Part shown: positions 52,011-60,251 of the stretch, one piece after another
How positions within the stretch are numbered: the first letter of the stretch is position 1
Layout: each line of letters opens with the position of its first letter
DNA from: Novosphingobium umbonatum
GTDB taxonomy: Bacteria > Pseudomonadota > Alphaproteobacteria > Sphingomonadales > Sphingomonadaceae
Assembly (NCBI RefSeq): GCF_004005905.1
Contig: NZ_SACO01000002.1
Location: forward strand, 62,001-126,000
Direction: 5' to 3'
Length of the DNA stretch: 64,000 bases
Notes under the pieces: generated by a model
Database searches by the model: none
Told to the model about the DNA's origin: nothing
The model's input: only the letters and a program-made list of their open reading frames with translations
Made by a program: the position numbers and the translations under genes

Positions 52011-52888
52011 GCCTCGATCACCTCCAGCAGCGCGCCTTCGGGCGTGGTCAGCATGCCGACACGGCGACCGGCATAGAGCGGGCCGTCCATCACGACTGGC
52101 TCCACCGCCCAATGGCCATCAAGACGCGCGAAATCGGGGTGGATCATGCTGGTGATCGCTACGCCGGGGGGTAACTCGCCCTCGGCCTTGTCGCGGATGG
52201 TGGCGGCGGCGGGATATTGGTCCAGCTCGATAAACACCTCGCCCTGCCATTTCACCGTCACCAGCTCCACCTTCTCGCCCTTGGGCAGGTTGAAGCTTTT
52301 GGAGATCATCGAATAATGGATCGCCACCGGCTCGATCACTTCCAGCCCCAGCACATCGCGGAACCATGCGGTGGTGTGGCGCAGATCGGGGCAGGCCAGC
52401 ACCATGATGAAGGGCCGGTCCACCAGACTGCGCGCGGTGGGCAGGCCATGTTCGGGACCGGATACCAGCATCTGGGTCAGATAGACCACCTCCTTGTCCG
52501 CGCCTTTCACCTGCATCGGCTTGACCGTGGCAAAGCCATCAAGGTTCTTGGGCGGGCCGATCACTTCAAAGGGCGAGGCGATCATCTGATCATTCACCGC
52601 CATCACATCGGTGACGCAAAGTTCTGTGGCGGCCCAGCCATAGGTCCGGATCGGCTCGTAACCTTTCACCGGCGTGCCTTCGACAAAGCGCAGGAAGGTT
52701 TGCGCCCCGCTGGCCGGTTGCAACAACGCATAGGGCTTGCCCGCGCTGGCGGGCGACAGCCACAGGGCGGCAAGTGCTTCGCTCACCACGCCCTGTTCCA
52801 CCACAGCGTAGCCCATCCATTCGACATAGCGGGCGGCGGCAGCGGCGACATCGGCCACCACCAAAGTGGCGCAGCTCAGCAAGGTCAT
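52007..52888 (-). CDS. VOC-fold (glyoxalase/extradiol dioxygenase superfamily) protein
   Basis: A 293-residue protein with two vicinal-oxygen-chelate modules (about 1-120 and 140-290). The second module begins RPFIMVLACPDLRHTTAWFRDVLGLEV and ends with a Glu-containing strand (GALLEVIEA); possible metal ligands are an N-terminal-strand His, H194 or nearby and the terminal Glu. Extradiol dioxygenase, dehalogenase or isomerase roles are all possible. It overlaps both neighbours by 4 bases. Confidence 0.82.
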   Translation of the reverse strand: MTLLSCATLVVADVAAAAARYVEWMGYAVVEQGVVSEALAALWLSPASAGKPYALLQPASGAQTFLRFVEGTPVKGYEPIRTYGWAATELCVTDVMAVNDQMIASPFEVIGPPKNLDGFATVKPMQVKGADKEVVYLTQMLVSGPEHGLPTARSLVDRPFIMVLACPDLRHTTAWFRDVLGLEVIEPVAIHYSMISKSFNLPKGEKVELVTVKWQGEVFIELDQYPAAATIRDKAEGELPPGVAITSMIHPDFARLDGHWAVEPVVMDGPLYAGRRVGMLTTPEGALLEVIEA

Positions 52889-54246
52889 GCGATAACTCCC
52901 GTTTGACGGATCGCCGCCAGCGCATCGGGCGCTTCGGCAAAATTCTTGATGGTTTGGGCCAGACCTTCATGCAGGCTTTCCAGCCCCGCAAAAGCCAGAC
53001 AAGCCCGCGCCTTGGCATCATGCTGCTGCGGCGTCAGCGGCCATGCCGGTGCGCCCAGTTGCGCGGTGACATGTTCAAACATCTGCGCGCCGTCTTTCAA
53101 CGTGGCCACCATGCGCGCGGGCACAAAGGCGGCGGCGTCAGGGTTGCTGTCGGCCACCACGCGAATACGCTCTGCCACTGCCAGCACCGCAGGATCGTCC
53201 AAAGCCTGCCGGCTGAAATCGTCAAGGCCGATCTGCCCCTTCACCAATACGGTCGCCGCTAGATAGGCTAGACAGAGCCGCGCATAGCCCGGTTCCATCG
53301 CGGGCTTGGCAGGGCGGCCGACAAGACGATGGATCAGGGGGGGGGCATGGTATTCAAGCCTGTCCAGATCATCGGCCTTGAGGCCGCGCTCCATCAAAGC
53401 CTGCACCGCGACAATTCCGCCATGGCCTGCGCGGCCCGTAGGGAAAGGCTTCCAGCTGACCTCGGTAATGCGATGGCCTTGGTCCAGCAAGGCGATGGCC
53501 GCGTCCAATTCCTCTCGCACTTCCATCAGGGGGAAATAGCCGAAAGGCCCCAACAAGGGATCGCGCACGCCGGGCATGCCGCCGCGCGCCAGATCCACCG
53601 CCACCAAAGCATTGCGCGCCGCCGCCGCGACTTGCACCGGCAGGGCAGGCTTACCCTCCAGATGGGCCTGCATCGTGCCCGACACCAGCGCCAGCGCATG
53701 GCCAAAGGCATCGAGCGCCACATCCCGATCCAGCCCGCGCAAGGCGGCAATCCCCGCCACGCAGCCAAAGATGCCCGCCGTTGCCGGACGGAAGAATTTG
53801 AGCGGCCCGGGCGCGGCCAGCCCCAGCGTCACCGCCACATCCACCCCTGCCACAATCGCGGTCAGGAAACGCTCGCCGCTCACCGGCTCGCCGCGTGAGG
53901 CCTCAGCCAGCAGGGCCGCCAGCAAAGTGGCCATCGGATGCAGAACCGCCGGTTCATGCACGCAGTCATATTCCTGCCCGTGGATCTGATAGGCATTCAC
54001 AAAGGCCGCCGAGGCGGCGGGCAAGCGCACATCCGGCCTGCCCAACACACCGCAGTCATTCCCCTGCCCCCAGCCCTGCGCCATGGCCAGCAAAGCGTCG
54101 GCATGGGCCCCGCCCACACCGGACACACCCACGGCCAGCGAGTCATGCAGGAAGGTAGCCGCCCGATCCCGCGCCGCCTGTGGCACATCGGCCCAACGCA
54201 GGTTCAACGCATGATCGACCAACCGCTCGGCAGGGTTTTGTGCCAT
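52885..54246 (-). CDS. MmgE/PrpD family protein
   Basis: A 453-residue protein of the 2-methylcitrate-dehydratase-like family (DSLAVGVSGVGGAHADAL, EYDCVHEPAVLHPMATLLAAL, KPFPTGRAGHGGI motifs). Members dehydrate methylcitrate or related hydroxy-tricarboxylates, and cis-aconitate decarboxylase belongs here too. The methylcitrate cycle genes prpB/prpC are absent, so a different branched hydroxy acid is likely. ATG overlaps the SDR stop as TGATG; a TTG one codon earlier is possible. Confidence 0.9.
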   Translation of the reverse strand: MAQNPAERLVDHALNLRWADVPQAARDRAATFLHDSLAVGVSGVGGAHADALLAMAQGWGQGNDCGVLGRPDVRLPAASAAFVNAYQIHGQEYDCVHEPAVLHPMATLLAALLAEASRGEPVSGERFLTAIVAGVDVAVTLGLAAPGPLKFFRPATAGIFGCVAGIAALRGLDRDVALDAFGHALALVSGTMQAHLEGKPALPVQVAAAARNALVAVDLARGGMPGVRDPLLGPFGYFPLMEVREELDAAIALLDQGHRITEVSWKPFPTGRAGHGGIVAVQALMERGLKADDLDRLEYHAPPLIHRLVGRPAKPAMEPGYARLCLAYLAATVLVKGQIGLDDFSRQALDDPAVLAVAERIRVVADSNPDAAAFVPARMVATLKDGAQMFEHVTAQLGAPAWPLTPQQHDAKARACLAFAGLESLHEGLAQTIKNFAEAPDALAAIRQTGVIA

Positions 54247-55073
54247 CAATGCGGCTCCTCGCCGCCAGAGACATTCATGCTCTCGCCGGTCATATAGACC
54301 GCATCATCGCTGCACAGGAAAGCCACCGCGCCTGCGGTATCCTGCGGCAGACCGGGGCGGCCCAGCGGAATGCGCGCAGCCATGCGCTTCAAATATTCCT
54401 CCACCGAAACGCCCTGCAACTCGGCGAAATGCTCGTTCTGCCACGCGCCAAGGCCGGTGGTGACATGGTTGGGACACACATTGTTGACCGTAATGCCATG
54501 CTCGCCCAGCTCGATCGCTGCCGAACGGGTCAGGCCCACCAGACCATGTTTCGAGGCAGTATAGGCCTGCGCATGGGGGAAGCCGGATTTGGCAGCCTGA
54601 CTGGCGATATTGATGATGCGGCCACCACGGCCCTGTTTCACCATAATCTCGGCAGCGGCTTGCAGGCCGAACCACGCGCCGGTCAGATTCACATCGATCA
54701 CCGCGCGCCAATCATCGGGCGATACCTCGGCCAAGGGCTTCATGATATAGCCGATGCCCGCATTGTTGACCCAGATGTCGAGGCCCCCATGGGTGGCCAC
54801 GGCATGATCGGCCAGAGCCTTCACGCTGGCCGGATCGCGCACATCGCAGACGCAAGTGCTGGCGGGCGATGGCAGGCTGGCCGCAATCGCCTTCATCTCT
54901 TCGGTGCCGCCGATCATGGTGTCGGGCGTGGCCGCATCGCGGCTTGCGCCAATGTCGGAGATGACCAGAATGGCCCCCTCCTCGCTCAAGCGCCGCGCAA
55001 TCGCCTCGCCCAAGCCGCCCTTGCGGCCAGAGCCGGTGACGACCGCCACCTTGCCTGCGAAGCGCCCGCTCAT
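54246..55073 (-). CDS. Short-chain dehydrogenase/reductase
   Basis: A 275-residue classical SDR with coenzyme motif TGSGRKGGLG (13-22), NNAG (103-106), catalytic S158, Y171 and K175 (YTASK), and a C-terminal VSGGEEPH. The motif has two residues inserted relative to TGxxxGxG. It should interconvert a secondary alcohol and ketone in the cluster pathway. It overlaps the upstream REDY-like gene by 4 bases. Confidence 0.92.
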   Translation of the reverse strand: MSGRFAGKVAVVTGSGRKGGLGEAIARRLSEEGAILVISDIGASRDAATPDTMIGGTEEMKAIAASLPSPASTCVCDVRDPASVKALADHAVATHGGLDIWVNNAGIGYIMKPLAEVSPDDWRAVIDVNLTGAWFGLQAAAEIMVKQGRGGRIINIASQAAKSGFPHAQAYTASKHGLVGLTRSAAIELGEHGITVNNVCPNHVTTGLGAWQNEHFAELQGVSVEEYLKRMAARIPLGRPGLPQDTAGAVAFLCSDDAVYMTGESMNVSGGEEPH

Positions 55074-55378
55074 GCCGTGATCTCTTCCGTGGTGATGAAG
55101 GTCACATCCACCATGCCCTGAAACGCGGCGGCAACGGCCTGCATCGCTTCGGTGGCCACATCCTTGCCGAACTGCTCCATATCGGCGATGTCCAGCACTT
55201 CGATATGGCTGAACGGCGGCTTGGCTTCGCTGCCCAGCAGGCCGGTGGTTTTGAACAGGCGGAACGAATCAATCGAGGGCAGGCCATTGGCCGTGGGCAG
55301 GTCCACCGTCTTGGCCCATTCGGTATAAGCTGCCTCGTCCACGCCGGGCTTGAGATTGAACAGGGCAAAGATCCGCAT
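55070..55378 (-). CDS. Small dimeric alpha/beta-barrel protein (RedY/HapK-like)
   Basis: A 102-residue protein of the ferredoxin-like dimeric barrel type (MRIFALFNLKPGVDEAAYTEWAKTVDLP start), similar to proteins annotated RedY-like/HapK. Related small barrels act as monooxygenases, cyclases or dechlorinases, often without cofactor. It is the promoter-proximal gene of the minus-strand operon. GGAGG lies 4 bases before the ATG. Reaction unknown. Confidence 0.8.
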   Translation of the reverse strand: MRIFALFNLKPGVDEAAYTEWAKTVDLPTANGLPSIDSFRLFKTTGLLGSEAKPPFSHIEVLDIADMEQFGKDVATEAMQAVAAAFQGMVDVTFITTEEITA

Positions 55379-55527
55379 AAAGCCTCCAGAATAGATCAGT
55401 CGGGGTTGAATGTGCGGCGCGGGGCGGGCGCTGCATCACCTCTGGCCCAGCCTGTTCGCCTGTCGGTCAGGATCAGGGTGCATTTCGGATGAAGCGCCAT
55501 TTGGGCTTAGTTTCCGGCGCCATGAAC

Positions 55528-55543
55528 GGGCGATCTTTCGCCC
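55528..55543. repeat. Short inverted repeat in a divergent promoter
   Basis: GGGCGA-TCTT-TCGCCC, a perfect 6-bp repeat with 4-base loop, 30 bases before the methyltransferase start. It lies in the 194-base region between the two divergent operons and could be an operator half-system or a leader hairpin. No other strong palindrome was seen in this gap. Confidence 0.4.
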
Positions 55544-55572
55544 CTGCCCTATCCGATCAAAGGAACAGCCCC

Positions 55573-56805
55573 ATGGCCGATCCCCAAACCAAGCGCCCCA
55601 ACAGCCCCGTGGCCGAATATGACGGCCCGCCCGATTATCGCGTGATCGGCCGCCATGGCGTTTTCCCGCAAACCAGCCATGATGAAGTGGAGCGCATCAA
55701 TTTCCTTGCGCAGATGAACCGCCATCTGGCCGCCCGCGTGGTGCCCGGCGTCAAGGCTGCCTATGACGCCCGCGTGGTGCCCGCCTTTGAAGCCAAGCAT
55801 GGGCGCCCCATGGCCAACCGCCATGAAGCCCGCAAGGCGATGCTGGAAGATCAGGCTTTCTGCACTTGGTCGGCCCTGCGCCGCATGACGATGGAGCAGC
55901 GCCAACAGGCTGGCCGCTGGACCGCCATCCGCCAGCGCGAGGAATTGAACGCGCGCGGCAAGGCGTTGATCGAGGGCGATGACCGTCTGGTGCTCAATCC
56001 CGCGCTGGAAATCCCCCGCTATGTTTCAGCGGTGGACCACCATTGCATGCCCGGCAGCTATCACATGGAATATGCTCCGGACGATTTCACCAATGGCGCC
56101 AATTATGACCATGCCGGTTTTGTCACCACCGGCGGGTTGCTGGGCAAATATTCCGATGGCGGCGGCGCGGCCGTGGTGCAGTGGGTGAAGAAAAACCTGC
56201 CCGATTTCGCGCCCAAGAAGATTTTGGAGTTCGGCGGCACGGTGGGCCATTCCAGCCTGCCTCTGGCCGCCGCTTTCCCCGATGCGGAATTGACCATTGT
56301 CGATCTGGGCGCGCCGGTTTTGCGCTATGGTCTGGCCCGCGCCAAATCTTTGGGGCTGAACAATGTCCGCTTCATTCAGGCCAGCGCGGAAGATCTGACC
56401 GGCATTTTCGAGGATGGTAGCTTCGACTGGGTGCAGACCACCATGTTCCTGCACGAGTTGTCCACCAGCGCCCTGCGCAAGATCTTTGCCGAAAGCCATC
56501 GCCTGCTGCGTGAAGGCGGCATCGTGCTGCATGTGGAACAGCCCCAATATGCGCCCGACATGCCCCTGTTTGAACAGGCCATGCGCGATTGGGATGCTTT
56601 CTACAACAACGAGCCCTTCTGGAGCCGGATGCACGAGATGGATCTGGACGCGGAAATGGAACGGGCCGGTTTTGACCGCGCCAAGATCATCCATGGCGGC
56701 GTCTATGGCGTGGTGGACCGCGAAATCTTCCCCGATGCGGCCGAAGACAACACCGAGGATTATGGCCGCAAGGCCGCATGGCATGTGATCGGAGCCGTGG
56801 CATGA
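55573..56805 (+). CDS. SAM-dependent class I methyltransferase with N-terminal extension
   Basis: A 410-residue protein. The C-terminal half is a Rossmann methyltransferase: motif I KILEFGGTVGHSS (216-228), motif II acidic end TIVDLG (241-246), then VRFIQASAEDL and LREGGIVLHVE. The N-terminal 160 residues are helical, with HHCMPGSYHMEYAPDD before the fold, and are probably a substrate-binding region. AAAGGA precedes the ATG at 55573. Substrate unknown; O-methylation of a hydroxyaryl is a guess. First gene of the plus-strand operon; overlaps the next by 4 bases. Confidence 0.87.
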   Translation: MADPQTKRPNSPVAEYDGPPDYRVIGRHGVFPQTSHDEVERINFLAQMNRHLAARVVPGVKAAYDARVVPAFEAKHGRPMANRHEARKAMLEDQAFCTWSALRRMTMEQRQQAGRWTAIRQREELNARGKALIEGDDRLVLNPALEIPRYVSAVDHHCMPGSYHMEYAPDDFTNGANYDHAGFVTTGGLLGKYSDGGGAAVVQWVKKNLPDFAPKKILEFGGTVGHSSLPLAAAFPDAELTIVDLGAPVLRYGLARAKSLGLNNVRFIQASAEDLTGIFEDGSFDWVQTTMFLHELSTSALRKIFAESHRLLREGGIVLHVEQPQYAPDMPLFEQAMRDWDAFYNNEPFWSRMHEMDLDAEMERAGFDRAKIIHGGVYGVVDREIFPDAAEDNTEDYGRKAAWHVIGAVA

Positions 56806-57167
56806 GCTTTAACGACGCCCTGAACGAAGCAGGCGCCAAGCCTGCGGGCAAGCGCCCCTATTTCCTTGAACCGCAGGTGGAGCGGGTTCTGGCCATCACC
56901 ATGAGCATCGCGCAAGAATTGGCCGTGGCTCGCCAGCGCGCCGATACGCTGGAGCGTTTGCTCAAAGCCAAGGGCATTCTGGTGGAAGGCGAGATCGATG
57001 ATTTCGCCCCCGATCCCGCCGCCAGCGCCGAGCGCCAGATGTGGAATCAGGAATATATCGCCCGCATCCTGCGCATTGTGCAGCAGGAGAACGAGGCCGC
57101 CTTGCTGAAGGGCGAAGCGGCCAGCGGCGAGATTGGCGACGAATTGGCGGCGGAGCCTGCCGCATGA
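56802..57167 (+). CDS. Small helical protein of unknown function
   Basis: A 121-residue acidic, helix-rich protein. The middle (about 25-60: VERVLAITMSIAQELAVARQRADTLERLLKAKG) has heptad-like spacing fit for a coiled coil or dimerisation helix. It overlaps both the methyltransferase and the FAD-enzyme genes by 4 bases, so equal expression is expected, and an accessory subunit of one of them is plausible. No family recognised. Confidence 0.72.
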   Translation: MSFNDALNEAGAKPAGKRPYFLEPQVERVLAITMSIAQELAVARQRADTLERLLKAKGILVEGEIDDFAPDPAASAERQMWNQEYIARILRIVQQENEAALLKGEAASGEIGDELAAEPAA

Positions 57168-58540
57168 TGGAATTTGAATTTTCCGTCCCCGTGCTGGTGG
57201 TGGGCGGCGGGGCCTGCGGCTGCATCGCCGCGCTATCGGCCCATGATGCCGGTGCCGAAGTGTTGCTGGTGGAGGCCGATGAACGCCCGATGGGCACCAG
57301 CGGCATGTCGATGGGCCTGATCTGTGCCGCGGGCACGCAGGCGCAGGCGGCCAAGGGCATCAGCGATCATGCCGATGCGCTCTATGCCGATATTATCGCC
57401 AAGACCAAGGGCCAGACCGATCCCGTGATCGCCCGCGCTCTGGCCGACCATTCCGGCCCCACGGTCGACTGGATGACGCAGCGCCTCGCCATGCCATGGG
57501 AACTGGATATGGGCTTCAAGCCTGCCTATGGCCTGTCCACCTATCGCATGCATGGCTGGCACGGGCATGACGGGCAGGACATGGTGGACCTGCTGCACCA
57601 GCGCCTGTCGGATGAAGGCGTGATGGTGATGCTGGGCGCCAAGCTGACCCAGATCCATGCCGATGAGACGGGCCGCGTGCTGGGCGTCAGCCTGACCCGT
57701 CCCGATGGCGCGGTGGAACATGTGGGCTGCGACAGCCTCATTCTGGCCAGCGGCGGCTATGCGGCCAACCATGATCTGTTGGCAGAGCATATCCCCATCA
57801 TGGCCAAGGCCCGCAACAATGGCCATGAAGGCAATGATGGCACCGCCGTGCTGCTGGGCCAAAAGCTCGGCGCGGCTTTGGGCGACATGGGCGCCTATCA
57901 GGGCTATGCCATGTTGACCGAACCGCAGGGCATTCCGGTCTGCCCCGGCGTGATCATCGACGGGGGCCTGATCGTCAACGCGCAAGGCGAGCGCTTCTGC
58001 GACGAGAGCGAGGATATTGCCGGCATGGTCCATCCGGTGATGGCGCAAGGCGCGCCTTGCTGGGTGGTGCTGGATGAAAGGATCGAGGCCAGCCAGTCCT
58101 ATGTGCCCGATATGCAGGCGCTGGCCGAATTGAACGCGGCCAAGCGTGGCGACAGCGCCGAAGATCTGGCTGCTGCGATTGGCGTGCCTGCCGATGCTTT
58201 GGCACAGGCTTTGGCGCAGGCTCATGCCGCCTGCAATTCCGGCGCGCCCGATGCGCAGGGCCGCCGATGGCCCAAGGACGCCCCCCCGCCCGCAGGTAAG
58301 CTGGCCGCTTTCAAAGTGGTAGGCGCGATTTTCCATACGCAGGGCGGCTTGCAGATCGACGGGCAGGCCCGCGTGCTGCGCGAGGATGGCACGCCTTTGC
58401 CCAACCTGTTCGCCGGTGGCGGCGCGGCGCGTAGCGTCTCTGGCCCCGCGCATTGGGGCTATCTGCCCGCCATGGGGCTTTGCACCGCCGTTACGCTGGG
58501 CCGCCTTGCAGGGGTCACCGCCGCAGCACAGGTCGCCTGA
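57164..58540 (+). CDS. FAD-dependent fumarate-reductase/3-ketosteroid-dehydrogenase-type flavoprotein
   Basis: A 458-residue flavoprotein. The N-terminal dinucleotide motif is VLVVGGGACGCIAAL (G14-G16, G19), and the C-terminal FAD strand is LPNLFAGGGAARSVSG. The build is that of flavoprotein reductases and dehydrogenases acting on C=C next to a carbonyl. The substrate-domain Arg typical of fumarate reductases is not clear. It overlaps the small helical protein gene by 4 bases. An inverted repeat lies between it and the next gene. Confidence 0.87.
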   Translation: MMEFEFSVPVLVVGGGACGCIAALSAHDAGAEVLLVEADERPMGTSGMSMGLICAAGTQAQAAKGISDHADALYADIIAKTKGQTDPVIARALADHSGPTVDWMTQRLAMPWELDMGFKPAYGLSTYRMHGWHGHDGQDMVDLLHQRLSDEGVMVMLGAKLTQIHADETGRVLGVSLTRPDGAVEHVGCDSLILASGGYAANHDLLAEHIPIMAKARNNGHEGNDGTAVLLGQKLGAALGDMGAYQGYAMLTEPQGIPVCPGVIIDGGLIVNAQGERFCDESEDIAGMVHPVMAQGAPCWVVLDERIEASQSYVPDMQALAELNAAKRGDSAEDLAAAIGVPADALAQALAQAHAACNSGAPDAQGRRWPKDAPPPAGKLAAFKVVGAIFHTQGGLQIDGQARVLREDGTPLPNLFAGGGAARSVSGPAHWGYLPAMGLCTAVTLGRLAGVTAAAQVA

Positions 58541-58560
58541 ACCGCCACCATCCGACAGGA

Positions 58561-58595
58561 GGATAAAGCCAGCGCATCGCCGCCCCGCTTTATCC
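58561..58595 (+). repeat. 9-bp perfect inverted repeat between two flavoprotein genes
   Basis: GGATAAAGC (58561-58569) and GCTTTATCC (58587-58595), spacer 17 bases, in the only sizeable gap (109 bases) of this operon. It may be an operator for an internal promoter (a TATAAT lies at 58612-58617) or an RNA hairpin that tunes expression. Confidence 0.5.
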
Positions 58596-58649
58596 GCCCG
58601 CCTATAATTCCCCTGCCTACAAATGCCTCGCCCCCGCTGGAGAAGACCA

Positions 58650-60251
58650 TTGACGCTGGAAGCCACCCTGACCGCCTGTTCCACTGACCTTCGCGCCCAA
58701 CTGGCCGCCATTGTGGGTGATGAACACCTGACCGAGGATCTGGCCGCGCGCAAATTGTTCAGCGAGGACATCTGGAGCACATCGCCCCATACGGTGATGC
58801 TGATCGTGGCCCCCGCCAACACCGCGCAGCTGGCCGCTGTGGTGAAAGCCGCCGCCGAAGCGGGCGTGGACATCGCCCCGCGCGGCGCAGGGATGAGCTA
58901 CACCAGCGGCTATATCCCCTCCACCGACACGACCATCAGCCTCGACATGCGCCGGATGAACCGCATCCTGAACGTGCGCCCCGATGATATGACCATCACC
59001 GTGGAAGCGGGCACATCGTGGAAAGCGATCGAGGATACGCTGGCACCCATGGGCCTGCGCCTGCCCTTCTGGGGGCCGATGAGCGGGATCTGGTCCACCA
59101 TTGGCGGCGGGCTTTCCAATCTCAACGCCATGTTCGGTTGCGGCCATTATGGCACCTCGTCGGAAAGCGTGGTGGCGATTACCGTGGTGCTGGCCGATGG
59201 CAGCGTGCTGAAAACCGGCGCGCGCGGGGCCGATGGCGAAACGCCTTTCTACCGCCATTTCGGCCCCGATCTGGCGGGGCTGTTCATGGGGGATTCGGGC
59301 ACTTTGGGCATCAAGGCAGAGATCACCTTCCGCATGATGCGCCGCCCGCAATTTGAAGACAGCGCCAGCTTCAGCTTCAAGACCGGCCCGATCATGCTGG
59401 AGGCTCTGGCCGAAATGGCCCGCGCGGGCATTGCGGCGGAAACCTGCGGCTTTGACCCCGGCCTGACCAAGGTGCGTATGCGCCGCATGGGCATGACCAA
59501 TGATGTCAAAGCGCTGGGCGCGGTAATGGCCAAGGAAAAGTCGGTGTTTGGCGCGCTCAAGGCCGGCCTCAAAATCGCCACCGCAGGCCGCAGCTTTATC
59601 GAGGAGGAGGAATATCCCCTCCACATCACCGCCGAGGGCCGCTGCAGGGAAGCCGTCGCCGCCGACATGGCCACCGCCCGCGAGATTGCCGCGCGTTATG
59701 ACGGGGTAGAGATTGCCAATACGATCGCCAAGGTGATCCGCGCCATGCCCTTCCCGCCGCCCAACTCCATCCTTGGCCCCGAAGGCGAAAGCTGGATTCC
59801 GGTGCATGGTCAGGTCAGCCTGTCCAACGCGCCCAAGATGTTTGCCGATATCCGCGCCTATTTCGACGAAATGCAGGGCACCTTTGACCGGCTTGGCATC
59901 CACACCGGCTTCCTCTTCTCCACCCTGCACAACAATGCGGTGGTGATGGAACCGGTGTTCTTCTGGCCGCAGGGCTATCGCCCGATCCATGAAAGCATGG
60001 TGGAACCGGAACATCTGGCCCGCCTGAAGCAATTGGGCGAAGCGCCCGAAGCGACCCAAGTGGTGCATGAGGCGCGCGAAAAGGTGAAGCGCATTTGTGA
60101 AAGCTATGGCTGCGCCCATTTCCAGATCGGCCGCGCCTATAAATATCGCGAAAGCCGCGACGAAGCCTTCCTGCGCGTGCTGGATGCGGTGAAAGCGGTG
60201 GTGGACCCCAAGGGGCAGTTCAACCCCGGCTGTCTGGGGTTTGAACAATGA
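58650..60251 (+). CDS. VAO/PCMH-type FAD-linked oxidase
   Basis: A 533-residue flavoprotein of the vanillyl-alcohol-oxidase/p-cresol-methylhydroxylase type. The PCMH FAD domain shows IAPRGAGMSYTSGYIPS and STIGGGLSNLNAMFGCGHYGTSSESV; the C-terminal substrate cap ends with VDPKGQFNPGCLGF. Relatives oxidise 4-alkylphenols, or hydroxy acids. No p-cresol cytochrome subunit is nearby. I place the start at TTG 58650, 7 bases after GGAG; an in-frame ATG at 58623 has no site. It overlaps the MDR gene by 4 bases. Confidence 0.88.
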   Translation: MTLEATLTACSTDLRAQLAAIVGDEHLTEDLAARKLFSEDIWSTSPHTVMLIVAPANTAQLAAVVKAAAEAGVDIAPRGAGMSYTSGYIPSTDTTISLDMRRMNRILNVRPDDMTITVEAGTSWKAIEDTLAPMGLRLPFWGPMSGIWSTIGGGLSNLNAMFGCGHYGTSSESVVAITVVLADGSVLKTGARGADGETPFYRHFGPDLAGLFMGDSGTLGIKAEITFRMMRRPQFEDSASFSFKTGPIMLEALAEMARAGIAAETCGFDPGLTKVRMRRMGMTNDVKALGAVMAKEKSVFGALKAGLKIATAGRSFIEEEEYPLHITAEGRCREAVAADMATAREIAARYDGVEIANTIAKVIRAMPFPPPNSILGPEGESWIPVHGQVSLSNAPKMFADIRAYFDEMQGTFDRLGIHTGFLFSTLHNNAVVMEPVFFWPQGYRPIHESMVEPEHLARLKQLGEAPEATQVVHEAREKVKRICESYGCAHFQIGRAYKYRESRDEAFLRVLDAVKAVVDPKGQFNPGCLGFEQ

